Below, piece after piece: positions 1-8,628 of a DNA stretch of 64,000 bases; position 1 is the first letter of the stretch, and each line of letters begins with the position of its first letter. The stretch lies in NCBI RefSeq assembly GCF_030160715.1, contig NZ_BSOW01000013.1, forward strand, positions 124,001-188,000. The letters run 5' to 3'. This DNA comes from Bradyrhizobium iriomotense. Its GTDB lineage: Bacteria; Pseudomonadota; Alphaproteobacteria; Rhizobiales; Xanthobacteraceae. Under the pieces are notes generated by a model. The model searched no databases. It had not been told where the DNA came from and worked only from the letters and a program-made list of their open reading frames with translations. The translations under genes and the position numbers were made by a program.

Positions 1-1354
1 GGCCGTCCTTCGAGAGCCCGAGCGGGATCGCGGTTGCGGGCAGGCCGGGCAGAGTCGCAATGCCGGGCCAGGCAAGCTGGTCCGAATAGGGATAGTCCTT
101 GCCGTCGATGTTGATGCGCCGCTTCGCCATGTCGGGCGAATGGTCATGCGGATAGGCCGGCGTCGGCATGATCGGGCAAATCACCGCGTCGAACGCGGCG
201 AACAGCGCGCGCCATTGTGCGCGCAGCCGGGTTCGCGCGCCGTCGTCGAGAACCCAGGCACGATGGGTCGAAATCATGCCGCGCAGGCGCTCGGCCACGA
301 GGCTCTTGTTCTCGGATGGGATCTGGCTCACCGCTTGTTGCGCGTCGGCCAGGGCTTCGGGCGGGAAGAACGCGCCAAGAAACGCCAGCAGCATGCGCAT
401 GTAGAGCCGGGATGTTTCCGCAAAATTCGGAAGCAGCGGGCTCTCGCGTGTGACGACCATGCCGGCCTTCGCAAGATCGCCGGCAAGTTTTTCGATCGCG
501 CCGCGAATCTCCTCGTTCGCCGGCAGCAGCGGATGGCTGTCGATCACCAGAACCCGAAAACCCTTCGGCGTCTGATGGCGCGCGGCCGGCAGATCGAGCC
601 TGTAACCGACGCCGGCCTCCAGCGGGTCCGGGCCCGCCATGACGTCGAGCAGCAGCGACAGGTCTGCAGCACTCCGCGCCATCGGCCCGATCACGGCCAT
701 GTCAGCCTCCGACGGCAGGGCCGGGAACGGCGGCGGTGTGTGGCCGCGCGAGGCGCAGACTCCGAAGGTCGGCTTGTGCGCGTAGATGCCGCAATGAAAC
801 CCGGGCACGCGCAGCGAGCCGCCGATGTCGTTGCCCATCGAGAGCGGGCCGTATCCCGCCGCCAGCGCCGCCGAGGAGCCGCCCGACGACCCGCCGGGCG
901 TCCGGCCGAGATCGAATGGATTGTTGGTGGTGCCGTAGATCTCGTTGTAGCTCTGCCAGTCACCCAGGCCCACCGGCACGTTGGTCTTGCCGAGGACCAC
1001 GGCACCTGCCGTCTTCGCGCGTGTCACGGCGAGCGCGTCTTCCGCCGGCTTGAAGTTCTTTTGCGGCACATAGCCCCAGGTGGTGGGAAGGCCTGCGACG
1101 TTGAAGGATTCCTTCACCGTCATCGGCAGGCCGAGCAGCGGCCTCTTCTCGCCGCGTCCGAGCGCGGCATCGGCCTCGCGTGCAGCAGCGAGCGCCCGAT
1201 CGAAATCGCGTACGCAGACGGCATTGATCTTGCCGTCATGGCGTTCGATCCGGCCGATCGCATCCTGCGTGAGCTCTACCGACGAGACCTTCTTGGCGTT
1301 CAGCGCAGCCGACAAATCGACTGCGCTCGCAAAGCTCCATTTCGACTTGGCCAC
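1..1354 (-). CDS. Amidase (amidase signature family), 3' end cut by the window
   Basis: Hydrolyses a carboxylic amide to acid and ammonia; the natural substrate cannot be told from sequence. About 451 residues are visible and the C-terminus lies beyond position 1. The Ser-cisSer-Lys triad of the amidase signature family is present: Lys81 in TVKESF, cis-Ser156 in PGGSSGGSS and nucleophile Ser180 in NDIGGS. The 24-residue spacing between the serines is typical. The start is GTG at 1354, because AGGAG lies 6 bases upstream on the minus strand and the N-terminus VAKSKWSF fits the family. No neighbour suggests a pathway. Family assignment is firm. Confidence 0.9.
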   Translation of the reverse strand, partial: MAKSKWSFASAVDLSAALNAKKVSSVELTQDAIGRIERHDGKINAVCVRDFDRALAAAREADAALGRGEKRPLLGLPMTVKESFNVAGLPTTWGYVPQKNFKPAEDALAVTRAKTAGAVVLGKTNVPVGLGDWQSYNEIYGTTNNPFDLGRTPGGSSGGSSAALAAGYGPLSMGNDIGGSLRVPGFHCGIYAHKPTFGVCASRGHTPPPFPALPSEADMAVIGPMARSAADLSLLLDVMAGPDPLEAGVGYRLDLPAARHQTPKGFRVLVIDSHPLLPANEEIRGAIEKLAGDLAKAGMVVTRESPLLPNFAETSRLYMRMLLAFLGAFFPPEALADAQQAVSQIPSENKSLVAERLRGMISTHRAWVLDDGARTRLRAQWRALFAAFDAVICPIMPTPAYPHDHSPDMAKRRINIDGKDYPYSDQLAWPGIATLPGLPATAIPLGLSKDG

Positions 1355-1453
1355 GGCATTCTCCTGCGCTCGTTGTTCTGAATGATGCGCAGATTGGCCC
1401 AATGCCGCAACCGCCGTTTGACAGTGATTGCGGTGGGCGCCCAACGGATGGTC

Positions 1454-1549
1454 GTCATCGCCCGGCTTGACCGGGCGATCCAGCACGCCGCGGCTTCTCC
1501 GCACACGTCGCTGTTTCTGGAATACTGGATCGCCCGCTCGGGCGATGAC
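1454..1549. repeat. Intergenic palindromic repeat, family A
   Basis: About 96 bp beginning GTCATCGCCCGG and ending CCGGGCGATGAC-like, with an internal CTGGAATACTGGATC block. Related copies lie at 32746, 35062 and 49331. It sits between the amidase and mbfA. No coding potential is evident; it is a dispersed miniature palindrome. Confidence 0.75.
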
Positions 1550-1572
1550 TGAGAGCGTGCTTTAGACCGGCG

Positions 1573-2544
1573 CTACGCCGCCCCGATCAATATCCCGACC
1601 CCAAGCACGATGGCGCCGCCGAGCACGATCTGGAACACAGCCTGGAGGAACGGCGTATCCATGTAGCGCGCACGGATGAAGGCGATCGCCCATAATTCGA
1701 AGAACACGACGACGCAGGCGATCGCTGTCGCGATCCAAAACGCATTTGGCCAGCTATCGGGCACCAGATAAGGCATGGTGTGACCGAGCCCGCCGAGCGT
1801 CGTCATCAGCCCGCAGGTGACGCCGCGCAGCCAGGGCGAGCCGCGGCCAGTGAGTGAGCCGTCGTCGGAGAGCGCTTCCGCAAAGCCCATGCTGATGCCG
1901 GCGCCGATCGAGGCTGCGAGGCCGACCAGAAACGTCTGCCAGTTCTGGTGCGTGGCGAAGGCCGCCGCGAACAGCGGCGCCAGCGTCGAGACCGAGCCGT
2001 CCATCAGACCGGCGAGGCCGGGCTGCACATATTGCAGCACGAACATGCGGCGACGCGTGCGGTCTTCCTCCGCGCGCACGTCGGGCTTGAGTATCTCGTC
2101 CGTCAGCTTGGCGGCGGTGTTCTCGTGATGCTTCTCCTCCTCGGCGAGATCGCCGAGCAGGCGGCGCACGCCGACATCCTCGGCCTGCTCGGCGGCACGC
2201 GCGTAAAACCGCTCGGCCTCGAGCTCCATGGTCTCGACCTCTTTCCGGATCGTGTCGAGCGGCAGGTTCTTGGTCAGCCAGATCGGGCGGCGGCGCAGGA
2301 AGCCCCGGACGTCCTCGCGGCGAATCGGCGGCAGATGTTGGCCGAAGCGCTCTTCATAGAGCTGGAGCAGGCGATGGCGGTGGCCGCGTTCCTCCTCGGC
2401 CATCTGCTCGAAGATCTTGGCCGAGTCCGGATAGCGCTCCTTCAGATCCTCGGCGAAAGTCATGTAGATGCGGCTGTCTTCCTCCTCCGAGGAAATCGCG
2501 ACCGCGAGCACCTCTCGCTCGGTCAGATCGGCAAAATTCTTCAC
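1573..2544 (-). CDS. mbfA: MbfA-type membrane ferritin / iron exporter (rubrerythrin-VIT1 fusion)
   Basis: 323 residues. The N-terminal half is a ferritin/rubrerythrin-like di-iron domain with two Glu-rich helix pairs: SEEEDSRIY with EEERGH, and ELEAERFY with EEEKHH. The C-terminal half is a VIT1/CCC1-like membrane domain with several hydrophobic segments, starting near GLMDGSVSTLAPL. This architecture is that of MbfA of rhizobia, an inner-membrane iron exporter that lowers cytosolic iron and peroxide sensitivity. The start is GTG at 2544. Control by Irr is likely because an iron-control element abuts the promoter (2564-2580). It appears to be a single-gene unit. Confidence 0.93.
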   Translation of the reverse strand: MKNFADLTEREVLAVAISSEEEDSRIYMTFAEDLKERYPDSAKIFEQMAEEERGHRHRLLQLYEERFGQHLPPIRREDVRGFLRRRPIWLTKNLPLDTIRKEVETMELEAERFYARAAEQAEDVGVRRLLGDLAEEEKHHENTAAKLTDEILKPDVRAEEDRTRRRMFVLQYVQPGLAGLMDGSVSTLAPLFAAAFATHQNWQTFLVGLAASIGAGISMGFAEALSDDGSLTGRGSPWLRGVTCGLMTTLGGLGHTMPYLVPDSWPNAFWIATAIACVVVFFELWAIAFIRARYMDTPFLQAVFQIVLGGAIVLGVGILIGAA

Positions 2545-2563
2545 GACGGCCCCGCATCAATAC

Positions 2564-2580
2564 TTTAGAATAGTTCTAAA
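2564..2580 (-). promoter_or_regulatory. Iron control element (Irr operator) of mbfA
   Basis: TTTAGAATAGTTCTAAA is a perfect 7-bp inverted repeat around TAG. It matches the rhizobial ICE motif bound by Irr. It lies directly downstream of the -10 box of the promoter at 2582-2610 and about 20 bp before the mbfA start, where a repressor would block initiation. Confidence 0.85.
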
Positions 2581-2581
2581 C

Positions 2582-2610
2582 TATATAAAGCGCCGTGATT
2601 GCGGGGTCAA
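2582..2610 (-). promoter_or_regulatory. Sigma-70-type promoter of mbfA
   Basis: On the minus strand TTGACC (2610-2605) and TATATA (2587-2582) are separated by exactly 17 bp. The ICE at 2564-2580 follows at once. The -35 box lies just outside the 3' end of the upstream hydrolase gene. Confidence 0.7.
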
Positions 2611-2611
2611 T

Positions 2612-3760
2612 TCACACGGCGTGAGCCTTGGCGAGGAACTCGATCAGCAGCCGGCTCACCTCGACGGGCTGCTCCTGCTGCACCCAATGACCGGCGCCAT
2701 CGACGAGATGGCAGCCGAGCATGTTCGTGCAGGCGCGCGCCTGCATCGCCTCGAACACGCCAGGGCGCTGATATGTACCCCAATCCTGCTTGCCCGAGAT
2801 GAAGCAGGAAGGCACGTCGATGGTGCGGCCCGCGAACAGTTGCAATTCGTTATTGAAAGCACCCGACGTGCCGCAGCGATACCATTGCAGGCCGCCCTGG
2901 AATCCGGTGCGACCGTATTCGGCGCTGTAATAGGCCAGCTCCTGGTCCGGCAGCCACTGGTTGCCGGCGATCTCGGCTGGTGACGGCATCTCCTTCGCGA
3001 CCGTCTGCGGCATGGTCTCGTCGAGATCCATCACGTAATAAGTCGGCAGCTTTGCGAGCTCGCCAGCAGACCAGGATTTCAGCGGATACGGCTTGTTGTC
3101 GGTCCAGTCCGCGCTCTTGTGATGATAGTAAGCGCGCAAGAAATCGTGCACGCCCTGTGGCGCGCGATGCAAGTCGGCATTGGCTTCGCGTGTCGAATAG
3201 TACCACTGATAGTGCTTGCGCGGACGCGCCAGCGCGGCGAGCTCGCGATGCACGGGGTCATCGTTCGGCGCCGCCGCGGGCTTGTCGGTGGTGCCGAACG
3301 GCAGGGGTGGCGGTCCGCCGAACGGCGCACTCATCATCACCATCGAGCGGAACACGTCGGGCCGCACCAGCGCGCACCAGGACGCAACCGGACTGCCGAA
3401 ATCATGGCCGATCACGTCGACGTGCCGGTAGCCGAACGCCGACACCAGCCCGAGCGCGTCGCGGACCAGGTTGAAAAGCCGGAAGGGCGCGAGATCGCCG
3501 TCGTAATCCACCTGCCATCCGGTGGTGCGGCCATAGCCGCGCTGGTCCGGCGCGATCACGTGATAACCGGCAGCGGCGAGCGCCGGCATCACCTTGCGCC
3601 AGGAGAAGGCGAGCTCCGGAAAGCCGTGCAGCAGCAGCACGCAGGGTCGCCCCCGCGTCTCGAAGCCGGCTTCGAGCACATGCATGCGCAGGCCGTTGAT
3701 TCCGTCGACATAGCGGGAGCGGATGCCGGCGGGCAGGGGGATGTCGGGGAGGGATGTCAT
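2612..3760 (-). CDS. Alpha/beta hydrolase, epoxide-hydrolase type
   Basis: 382 residues, cytosolic. It carries the oxyanion motif HGFPE (45-49). The nucleophile elbow GHDFG has Asp120 in place of the usual Ser. The acid is probably Asp326 (KQDWG) and the base His358 (GAGHW). An Asp nucleophile indicates an epoxide hydrolase or haloalkane dehalogenase fold; the HGFPE form and the Tyr-rich cap favour epoxide hydrolase. The start at 3760 (MTSLPDIPL) was chosen because residues encoded further upstream are non-conserved and overlap a repeat. It is followed by mbfA in the same direction but 68 bp away, with a promoter in between. Substrate unknown. Confidence 0.85.
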   Translation of the reverse strand: MTSLPDIPLPAGIRSRYVDGINGLRMHVLEAGFETRGRPCVLLLHGFPELAFSWRKVMPALAAAGYHVIAPDQRGYGRTTGWQVDYDGDLAPFRLFNLVRDALGLVSAFGYRHVDVIGHDFGSPVASWCALVRPDVFRSMVMMSAPFGGPPPLPFGTTDKPAAAPNDDPVHRELAALARPRKHYQWYYSTREANADLHRAPQGVHDFLRAYYHHKSADWTDNKPYPLKSWSAGELAKLPTYYVMDLDETMPQTVAKEMPSPAEIAGNQWLPDQELAYYSAEYGRTGFQGGLQWYRCGTSGAFNNELQLFAGRTIDVPSCFISGKQDWGTYQRPGVFEAMQARACTNMLGCHLVDGAGHWVQQEQPVEVSRLLIEFLAKAHAV

Positions 3761-3802
3761 GGCGATTGCCTCGTCGTGGCGGCGGATGCAGCAAGTGTTC
3801 TC

Positions 3803-3936
3803 GTGCCCCGGACGCAGCGCGGCATGCAATGACGCGCTGCTGAGCCGGGGCCCAGCTTTTCGACACTATACCGGAAACCGCCATGGGTCCCGGCTCTGCG
3901 CCGCACCGCTTGCGCGCTGCGCCGCGTCCGGGACAC
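3803..3936. repeat. Intergenic palindromic repeat, family D-like
   Basis: Outer arms GTGCCCCGGACGCAGCGCGG and its near complement ending CCGCGTCCGGGACAC enclose about 100 bp. It fills the space between the acyl-CoA synthetase and the hydrolase. A related element is at 10641-10742. Confidence 0.7.
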
Positions 3937-3946
3937 GAGAGCTCAC

Positions 3947-5491
3947 TTAAATCTTCACCGCCGTCTTCGGCCAGTAGCGGTCGCGCAAGTGGCGCTTCAC
4001 CAGCTTGCCGGTTGGCGTGCGCGGCAGCTCGGTTTCGAAATCGATCGAGCGCGGGCATTTGAGGGCGGAGAGGCGACTCTTGCAGTAGGCGATCAGGTCG
4101 GCTTCGAGTTCCTTGCCGGCGCGACTCATATCGTGCGGCTGCACGACCGCCTTCACCTCTTCGCCCATCTCCTCGTTCGGCACGCCGAATACGGCGACGT
4201 CGGCGACTTCGGGGTGGCCGACCAGCACGTCCTCGGTCTCCTGAGGATAAATGTTCACGCCGCCCGAGATGATCATGTAGGACTTGCGGTCGGTGAGATA
4301 GAGGAAGCTGTCCTTGTCGAGATAGCCGACGTCACCGAGCGTCGACCAGCCCTTGGCATTGTAGGCCTTCTTCGTTTTCTCGGGATCGTTGTGATAGGCG
4401 AAGGCCGGCGCGTCGGAGAAATAGACCGTGCCGATCTCGCCAACGGGCTGCTCCTCGTCGTTCTCGTCCAAAATCTTGATCTTGCCGACGACAGCGCGGC
4501 CGACGCTGCCACGATGCTCCAGCCATTGCGTGGAGTTGCAGACGGTGACGCCGTTGCCTTCCGAGCCCGCGTAGTATTCGATCAGGATCGGTCCCCACCA
4601 TTCGATCATTTTTGCTTTCACGTCGACCGGGCAGGGAGCGGCGGCGTGGATCGCGCCCTTCAGCGTCGAGACGTTGTACTTCGCGCGGGTCTCGTCCGGC
4701 AGCTTCAACATGCGCACGAACATGGTCGGCACGAGCTGCGACTGCGTCACCTTGTGTTTCTCGATAAGCTTCAAGAATTCTTCGGCGTCGAAATGCTCCA
4801 TGATGATCGAGGTGCCGCCGAGCACGATCGCCATCATGTTGAAGCGCAAGGGAGCTGCGTGATAGAGCGGGGCCGGCGATAGATAAGTGGTCTCGGCATT
4901 CATGCCGCACATGTCGGCGCAGAGCACGCGCAGGAACGCATTCGGCTCGTCGATGGGCTTGCCCTCGAAGGCCTTCTTGACGCCTTTCGGGCGGCCCGTC
5001 GTGCCCGACGAATACAGCATGTCATAGCCGGCGACCTCGCCCGCGATCGGCGTCGTCGGCTGTGCCGCCGCTTCCTTGTCGTAGGAACGGAAGCCGGGCA
5101 ACGGCTCATCCATCATGTAGAAGATCGGCTCGCCCGGGGCGCCCTTGATCAATCCCTTGATCTGGTCGGCGCACTTCGGCGTCGTGATGACGACCTTGGC
5201 GCCGCAATCGCCGATGATGTAGTCGATCTCGTCCTGCTTCAGATAACGACTGATCGCGGTGTAATAGAGCCCGCTGCGTTGTGCCGCCCAGCAGATCTCC
5301 ATGAAGGCGAGGCGGTTCTCCATGAGCAACGCGATGTGGTCACCGGCCTTCAGCCCCAGCGAGCGGAACAGGTTAGCGCCCTGGTTCGAGAGCTCGTCGA
5401 GCTCGCGATAGGTGATCGCCTTGCCGGTCCCGGCCATCCGATAGGCGATCTTGTCGGGCGTGGTGCGGGCGTAGACGGAGGGGTGGGTCAT
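3947..5491 (-). CDS. Acyl-CoA synthetase (AMP-forming, FadD-like)
   Basis: 514 residues, ANL superfamily. It forms an acyl-adenylate and then an acyl-CoA. The ATP-binding loop LYSSGTTGRPKG lies around residues 159-170, the hinge motif is seen in GDVGYLD, and the catalytic C-terminal Lys496 lies in PTGKLVKR. Length and the complete C-terminal domain are normal. The thiolase at 5659 lies upstream on the same strand, separated by a repeat, which places it in a fatty or aryl-acyl degradation cluster. The substrate chain is not predictable from the motifs. Confidence 0.9.
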   Translation of the reverse strand: MTHPSVYARTTPDKIAYRMAGTGKAITYRELDELSNQGANLFRSLGLKAGDHIALLMENRLAFMEICWAAQRSGLYYTAISRYLKQDEIDYIIGDCGAKVVITTPKCADQIKGLIKGAPGEPIFYMMDEPLPGFRSYDKEAAAQPTTPIAGEVAGYDMLYSSGTTGRPKGVKKAFEGKPIDEPNAFLRVLCADMCGMNAETTYLSPAPLYHAAPLRFNMMAIVLGGTSIIMEHFDAEEFLKLIEKHKVTQSQLVPTMFVRMLKLPDETRAKYNVSTLKGAIHAAAPCPVDVKAKMIEWWGPILIEYYAGSEGNGVTVCNSTQWLEHRGSVGRAVVGKIKILDENDEEQPVGEIGTVYFSDAPAFAYHNDPEKTKKAYNAKGWSTLGDVGYLDKDSFLYLTDRKSYMIISGGVNIYPQETEDVLVGHPEVADVAVFGVPNEEMGEEVKAVVQPHDMSRAGKELEADLIAYCKSRLSALKCPRSIDFETELPRTPTGKLVKRHLRDRYWPKTAVKI

Positions 5492-5506
5492 AGAGGAGAC
5501 CTCTCA

Positions 5507-5649
5507 ACACAAAAGGTGTCATCCCGGCGAAGGCCGGGATCCATAACCACCGTTCTTAATTGTTAGATCAGAATGCCGCCCCAGCTCCCCTAACCACGCA
5601 CTCCTGTGGTTATGGGTCCCGGCCTTCGCCGGGACGACACCTTTTGTGT
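5507..5649. repeat. Intergenic palindromic repeat, family B
   Basis: The left arm runs from ACACAAAAGGTGTC through TCCCGGCGAAGGCCGGGA. The right arm is nearly its exact complement and ends CACCTTTTGTGT. The element of about 143 bp lies between the thiolase and acyl-CoA synthetase genes. Relatives are at 8466, 14774 and 27566. Confidence 0.8.
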
Positions 5650-5658
5650 GGAGGCGCT

Positions 5659-6831
5659 CTACAGCCGCTCCACGATCGTCACGTTCGCCATGCCGCCGCC
5701 TTCGCACATGGTCTGGAGGCCGTAGCGCTTGCCACGCTGCTTCAGCGCATGCAGCAGCGTTGTCATCAGCTTGGTGCCGGAGCCGCCGAGGGGATGGCCC
5801 AGCGCGATTGCGCCGCCATTGACGTTGAGGCGGGCGGGATTGGCGCCGGTGGTCTTCAGCCACGCGGTCGGCACCGAGGCAAAGGCTTCGTTGACCTCGA
5901 ACAGGTCGATGTCGTCGATTGCCATGCCGGCCTTGTCCAGCGCGCGCTTGGTGGCGTGCAGTGGCGCGTCCAGCATGATGACGGGATCGCCGCCCATCAT
6001 GGTCATGTGATGCACGCGCGCCAGCGGCTTGACGCCGAGCGACTTGAGGCCACGCTCGTTCACCACCATCACGCCGGAGGCGCCGTCGCAGATCTGGCTG
6101 GCGCTCGCAGCCGTCAGCCTGCCGTTATCGGCAATCAGCTTGACGCTCTTGATGCCGTCGAGGCTGGCGTCGAAGCGGATGCCTTCGTCGATGTGATGGG
6201 TGTCCTTTGAGCCGTCGGCGCGGGTGATCTCGAGCGGTACGATCTCGTCCTTGAAATGGCCGGCTTGCGTCGCCGCAATCGCGCGCTGATGGCTGTTATA
6301 GGAATACTCGTCGAGCTCATCCTTGGAGAGGCCGTACTTCTCGGCCATCATCTCCGCGCCGGTGAACTGGCTGAACACGATGTTGGGATAGCGCTGCTCG
6401 ATGCCCGGGCTCTTGTAATGGCCAAAGCCGTTCTTGGCCGCGAGCTGCGAGGACAGGCCCATCGGCACGCGCGTCATCGATTCCACGCCGGCGGCGATCA
6501 CCACGTCCATCGCGCCCGACATCACGGCTTGGGCAGCGAAATGCAGCGCCTGCTGCGAGGAGCCGCACTGCCGGTCGATCGAGGTGCCCGGCACGCTCTC
6601 CGGCAGCTTCGAGGCCATGATCGCGTTGCGCGCGACGTTGTTGGACTGCTCGCCGACCTGCATCACGCAGCCCATGATGACGTCCTCGACCAGGGCAGGG
6701 TCGGCCTTGCTGCGGTCGACCAGCTCGTTCAGCACCTTTGCGGCGAGATCGGCTGGATGCCAGCCGGCGAGGCGGCCCCCCTTGCGCCCGCCGGCGGTGC
6801 GCGCAGCGGCGACGATGTAAGCCTCGGCCAT
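5659..6831 (-). CDS. Acetyl-CoA C-acyltransferase (thiolase)
   Basis: 390 residues, the usual thiolase length. Catalytic residues are visible: Cys89 in SIDRQCGSS, His346 in IALGHPLGG and Cys376 in QTMCEGGG. It cleaves 3-ketoacyl-CoA with CoA to release acetyl-CoA. It is divergent from the TetR-type gene at 6984, whose operator may sit between them, and it probably completes the beta-oxidation cluster 3947-13305. It could also serve the hydroxycinnamate island, which has no thiolase of its own; that link is inference. Confidence 0.92.
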   Translation of the reverse strand: MAEAYIVAAARTAGGRKGGRLAGWHPADLAAKVLNELVDRSKADPALVEDVIMGCVMQVGEQSNNVARNAIMASKLPESVPGTSIDRQCGSSQQALHFAAQAVMSGAMDVVIAAGVESMTRVPMGLSSQLAAKNGFGHYKSPGIEQRYPNIVFSQFTGAEMMAEKYGLSKDELDEYSYNSHQRAIAATQAGHFKDEIVPLEITRADGSKDTHHIDEGIRFDASLDGIKSVKLIADNGRLTAASASQICDGASGVMVVNERGLKSLGVKPLARVHHMTMMGGDPVIMLDAPLHATKRALDKAGMAIDDIDLFEVNEAFASVPTAWLKTTGANPARLNVNGGAIALGHPLGGSGTKLMTTLLHALKQRGKRYGLQTMCEGGGMANVTIVERL

Positions 6832-6899
6832 GTCGGTTTCTCCCTGAATTCTTCTGAATGGTTGGTTGTCGGGGGCGGATTAAAGGGGCCGACGATGAT

Positions 6900-6919
6900 T
6901 TAGTCAATCGATCAATTAA
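6900..6919. promoter_or_regulatory. Candidate TetR operator between thiolase and regulator
   Basis: TTAGTCAATCGATCAATTAA is an imperfect palindrome centred on ATCGAT, with 14 of 20 positions symmetrical. It lies in the 152-bp divergent region, 69 bp upstream of the thiolase start and 65 bp upstream of the regulator start. Such a site fits TetR autorepression. Binding is inferred from symmetry and position only. Confidence 0.4.
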
Positions 6920-6983
6920 CTCTTGTGGGGAGGCGCTGCTTGCGCTTATCTGCGGCCCTTCGTGCGGCGAGACAGGAATCTCC

Positions 6984-7643
6984 GTGACTACCAGCGTACC
7001 GAACAGGGTTCCGAGCGGAAAGAATTCCACGGCAGAGAAATTGCTCGTGGCCGCGAGCGAGCTGATGATCGAACGCTCCTCGATCGAGATTTCGCTCAGC
7101 GACATCGCCCAGAAGTCCGGCGCCAACGCCGCGCTGGTCAAATATCACTTCGGCAACAAGGACGGCCTGTTGCTGGCGCTGCTGGCGCGCGATGCCGGGA
7201 CCGAGCTTACCAATCTCGAATATCTCCTGGTCCAGCCGATCACGCCGACCGCGAAGCTGAAGCTACATATCGGCGGCATCATCCGCGCCTATCACCGGTT
7301 CCCGTACATGAACCGGCTGATCCACTATCTCCTGCACGAGAGCACGGCGGAATCCGCCGACGAGGTCTCAAAGTTCTTCGTCGCGCCCCTGCTCGACTTT
7401 CACCGTCGCCTGCTCGCCGAGGGCGAAAGCAGCGGCGAGTTCCGCGTCACCGATCCCGTGCTGTTCTACACCAGCCTGATCGGCGCCTGCGATCACCTGT
7501 TCTTCGGCCGGCACGCGATGTCTCGCGCGACCGGCGTCGGCCCGGTCACCGACGAAGTCTGCCGGCAATACATCAAGCACATGGAAACGCTGATCTGCGG
7601 CGGCATCCTCACGCAAGCCGAGGAAGCTGCCGCAGCCGGATGA
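6984..7643 (+). CDS. TetR/AcrR family transcriptional regulator
   Basis: 219 residues. The N-terminal helix-turn-helix is clear (EISLSDIAQKSGANAALVKY then HFGNKDGLL), followed by an all-helical ligand domain. The start chosen is GTG at 6984, preceded by AGGA; an upstream in-frame start would add residues unlike the family. It is divergent from the thiolase and upstream of the SDR, ligase and dehydrogenases, so it is probably the acyl-CoA-responsive repressor of this cluster. The ligand is unknown. Confidence 0.85.
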   Translation: MTTSVPNRVPSGKNSTAEKLLVAASELMIERSSIEISLSDIAQKSGANAALVKYHFGNKDGLLLALLARDAGTELTNLEYLLVQPITPTAKLKLHIGGIIRAYHRFPYMNRLIHYLLHESTAESADEVSKFFVAPLLDFHRRLLAEGESSGEFRVTDPVLFYTSLIGACDHLFFGRHAMSRATGVGPVTDEVCRQYIKHMETLICGGILTQAEEAAAAG

Positions 7644-7695
7644 CCGGCCCAAGATGTTCAAGTCCAGAGAAGAGACGCCCAAGGAGAGACTTACG

Positions 7696-8454
7696 ATGCA
7701 GTTGAAAGATGTTGCCGTTCTCATCACCGGCGGTGGTTCGGGCCTAGGCGCCGCGACCGCCCGCGCCATGGCGGCCAAGGGCGCCAGGATCGGCGTGATC
7801 GACCAGAGCAAGGAGAACGCCGAGAAGGTCGCGGCGGAAGTGAAGGGCGTCGCGCTGCATGCCGACGTCACCGACGAGGACGGCATCAAGGCCGCCATCG
7901 CCAAGGCGGAAAGCGCGCATGGCGTCGCGCGCGTGCTGATGAATTGCGCCGGCATCGGTGGCTCGCAGCGCATTGTCGGGAGGGACGGCATCTATCCGCT
8001 GGCGAAGTTTGCGCGGATCATCAACGTCAACCTGATCGGCACCTTCAACTGCCTGCGCCTGTTCGCCGAGCGCCTGATCACGGCCGAGCCGATCGGCGAG
8101 GAGCGCGGCGTCATCATCAACACCGCATCCGTTGCGGCCTATGAAGGCCAGATCGGCCAGATCGCCTATTCGGCCTCGAAGGGCGGCGTCGTCGGCCTGA
8201 CGCTGCCGGCAGCGCGCGATCTCGCAAGCCAGAAGATCCGCGTCAACACCATCGCGCCCGGCCTGTTCTTCACGCCGCTGCTGATGGGATTGAGCGACGA
8301 GGCGCTGAAGAGCCTTGGTTCGCAGGTGCCGCATCCCTCGCGTCTCGGCGATGCCGCCGAATACGGTTCGCTCGCCGTGCACATCGTCGAGAATGCGATG
8401 CTCAACGGCGAGACCATCCGTCTCGACGGCGCCATCCGCATGGCGCCAAGGTAA
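7696..8454 (+). CDS. SDR-family 3-hydroxyacyl-CoA dehydrogenase (HSD10-like)
   Basis: 252 residues, NAD-dependent short-chain dehydrogenase. The cofactor motif TGGGSGLG is at 11-18 and the catalytic Ser145, Tyr158 and Lys162 in INTAS...YSASK. HSD10-type enzymes oxidise 3-hydroxyacyl-CoA to 3-ketoacyl-CoA. The start at 7696 is set by AAGGAGAGAC 6-15 bases upstream. A close paralogue lies at 23965-24726, also beside a feruloyl-CoA-synthase-like ligase. It follows the TetR gene by 52 bp and may be cotranscribed with it. Confidence 0.9.
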   Translation: MQLKDVAVLITGGGSGLGAATARAMAAKGARIGVIDQSKENAEKVAAEVKGVALHADVTDEDGIKAAIAKAESAHGVARVLMNCAGIGGSQRIVGRDGIYPLAKFARIINVNLIGTFNCLRLFAERLITAEPIGEERGVIINTASVAAYEGQIGQIAYSASKGGVVGLTLPAARDLASQKIRVNTIAPGLFFTPLLMGLSDEALKSLGSQVPHPSRLGDAAEYGSLAVHIVENAMLNGETIRLDGAIRMAPR

Positions 8455-8465
8455 AGGCTTCCACC

Positions 8466-8604
8466 GTCGTCCTGGCGAAAGCCAGGACCCGTTACCACCA
8501 ACGCGAGCTGTGGCGCACGCTTGGCCAACGCTGGTGGTTGACAACAAGGGCCTGTGGTTATGGATCCTGGATCGGCGCTCGCTCGCTCGCTTGTCCAGGA
8601 CGAC
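8466..8604. repeat. Intergenic palindromic repeat, family B
   Basis: The outer arms GTCGTCCTGGCGAAAGCCAG and a right arm ending GTCCAGGACGAC enclose about 110 bp of weaker symmetry. It lies just before the probable hydratase remnant at 8629. Confidence 0.65.
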
Positions 8605-8628
8605 GTTGGGGAGTTGTCCATGTCCTAA

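Noticed and set aside
140..1381. Long plus-strand open frame opposite the amidase
   Set aside because: It is Arg/His-rich, has no recognisable motif and is antisense to a clear amidase; GC-rich codon bias creates such frames across the window, for example opposite the SDR, GGDEF and hyf-like genes.
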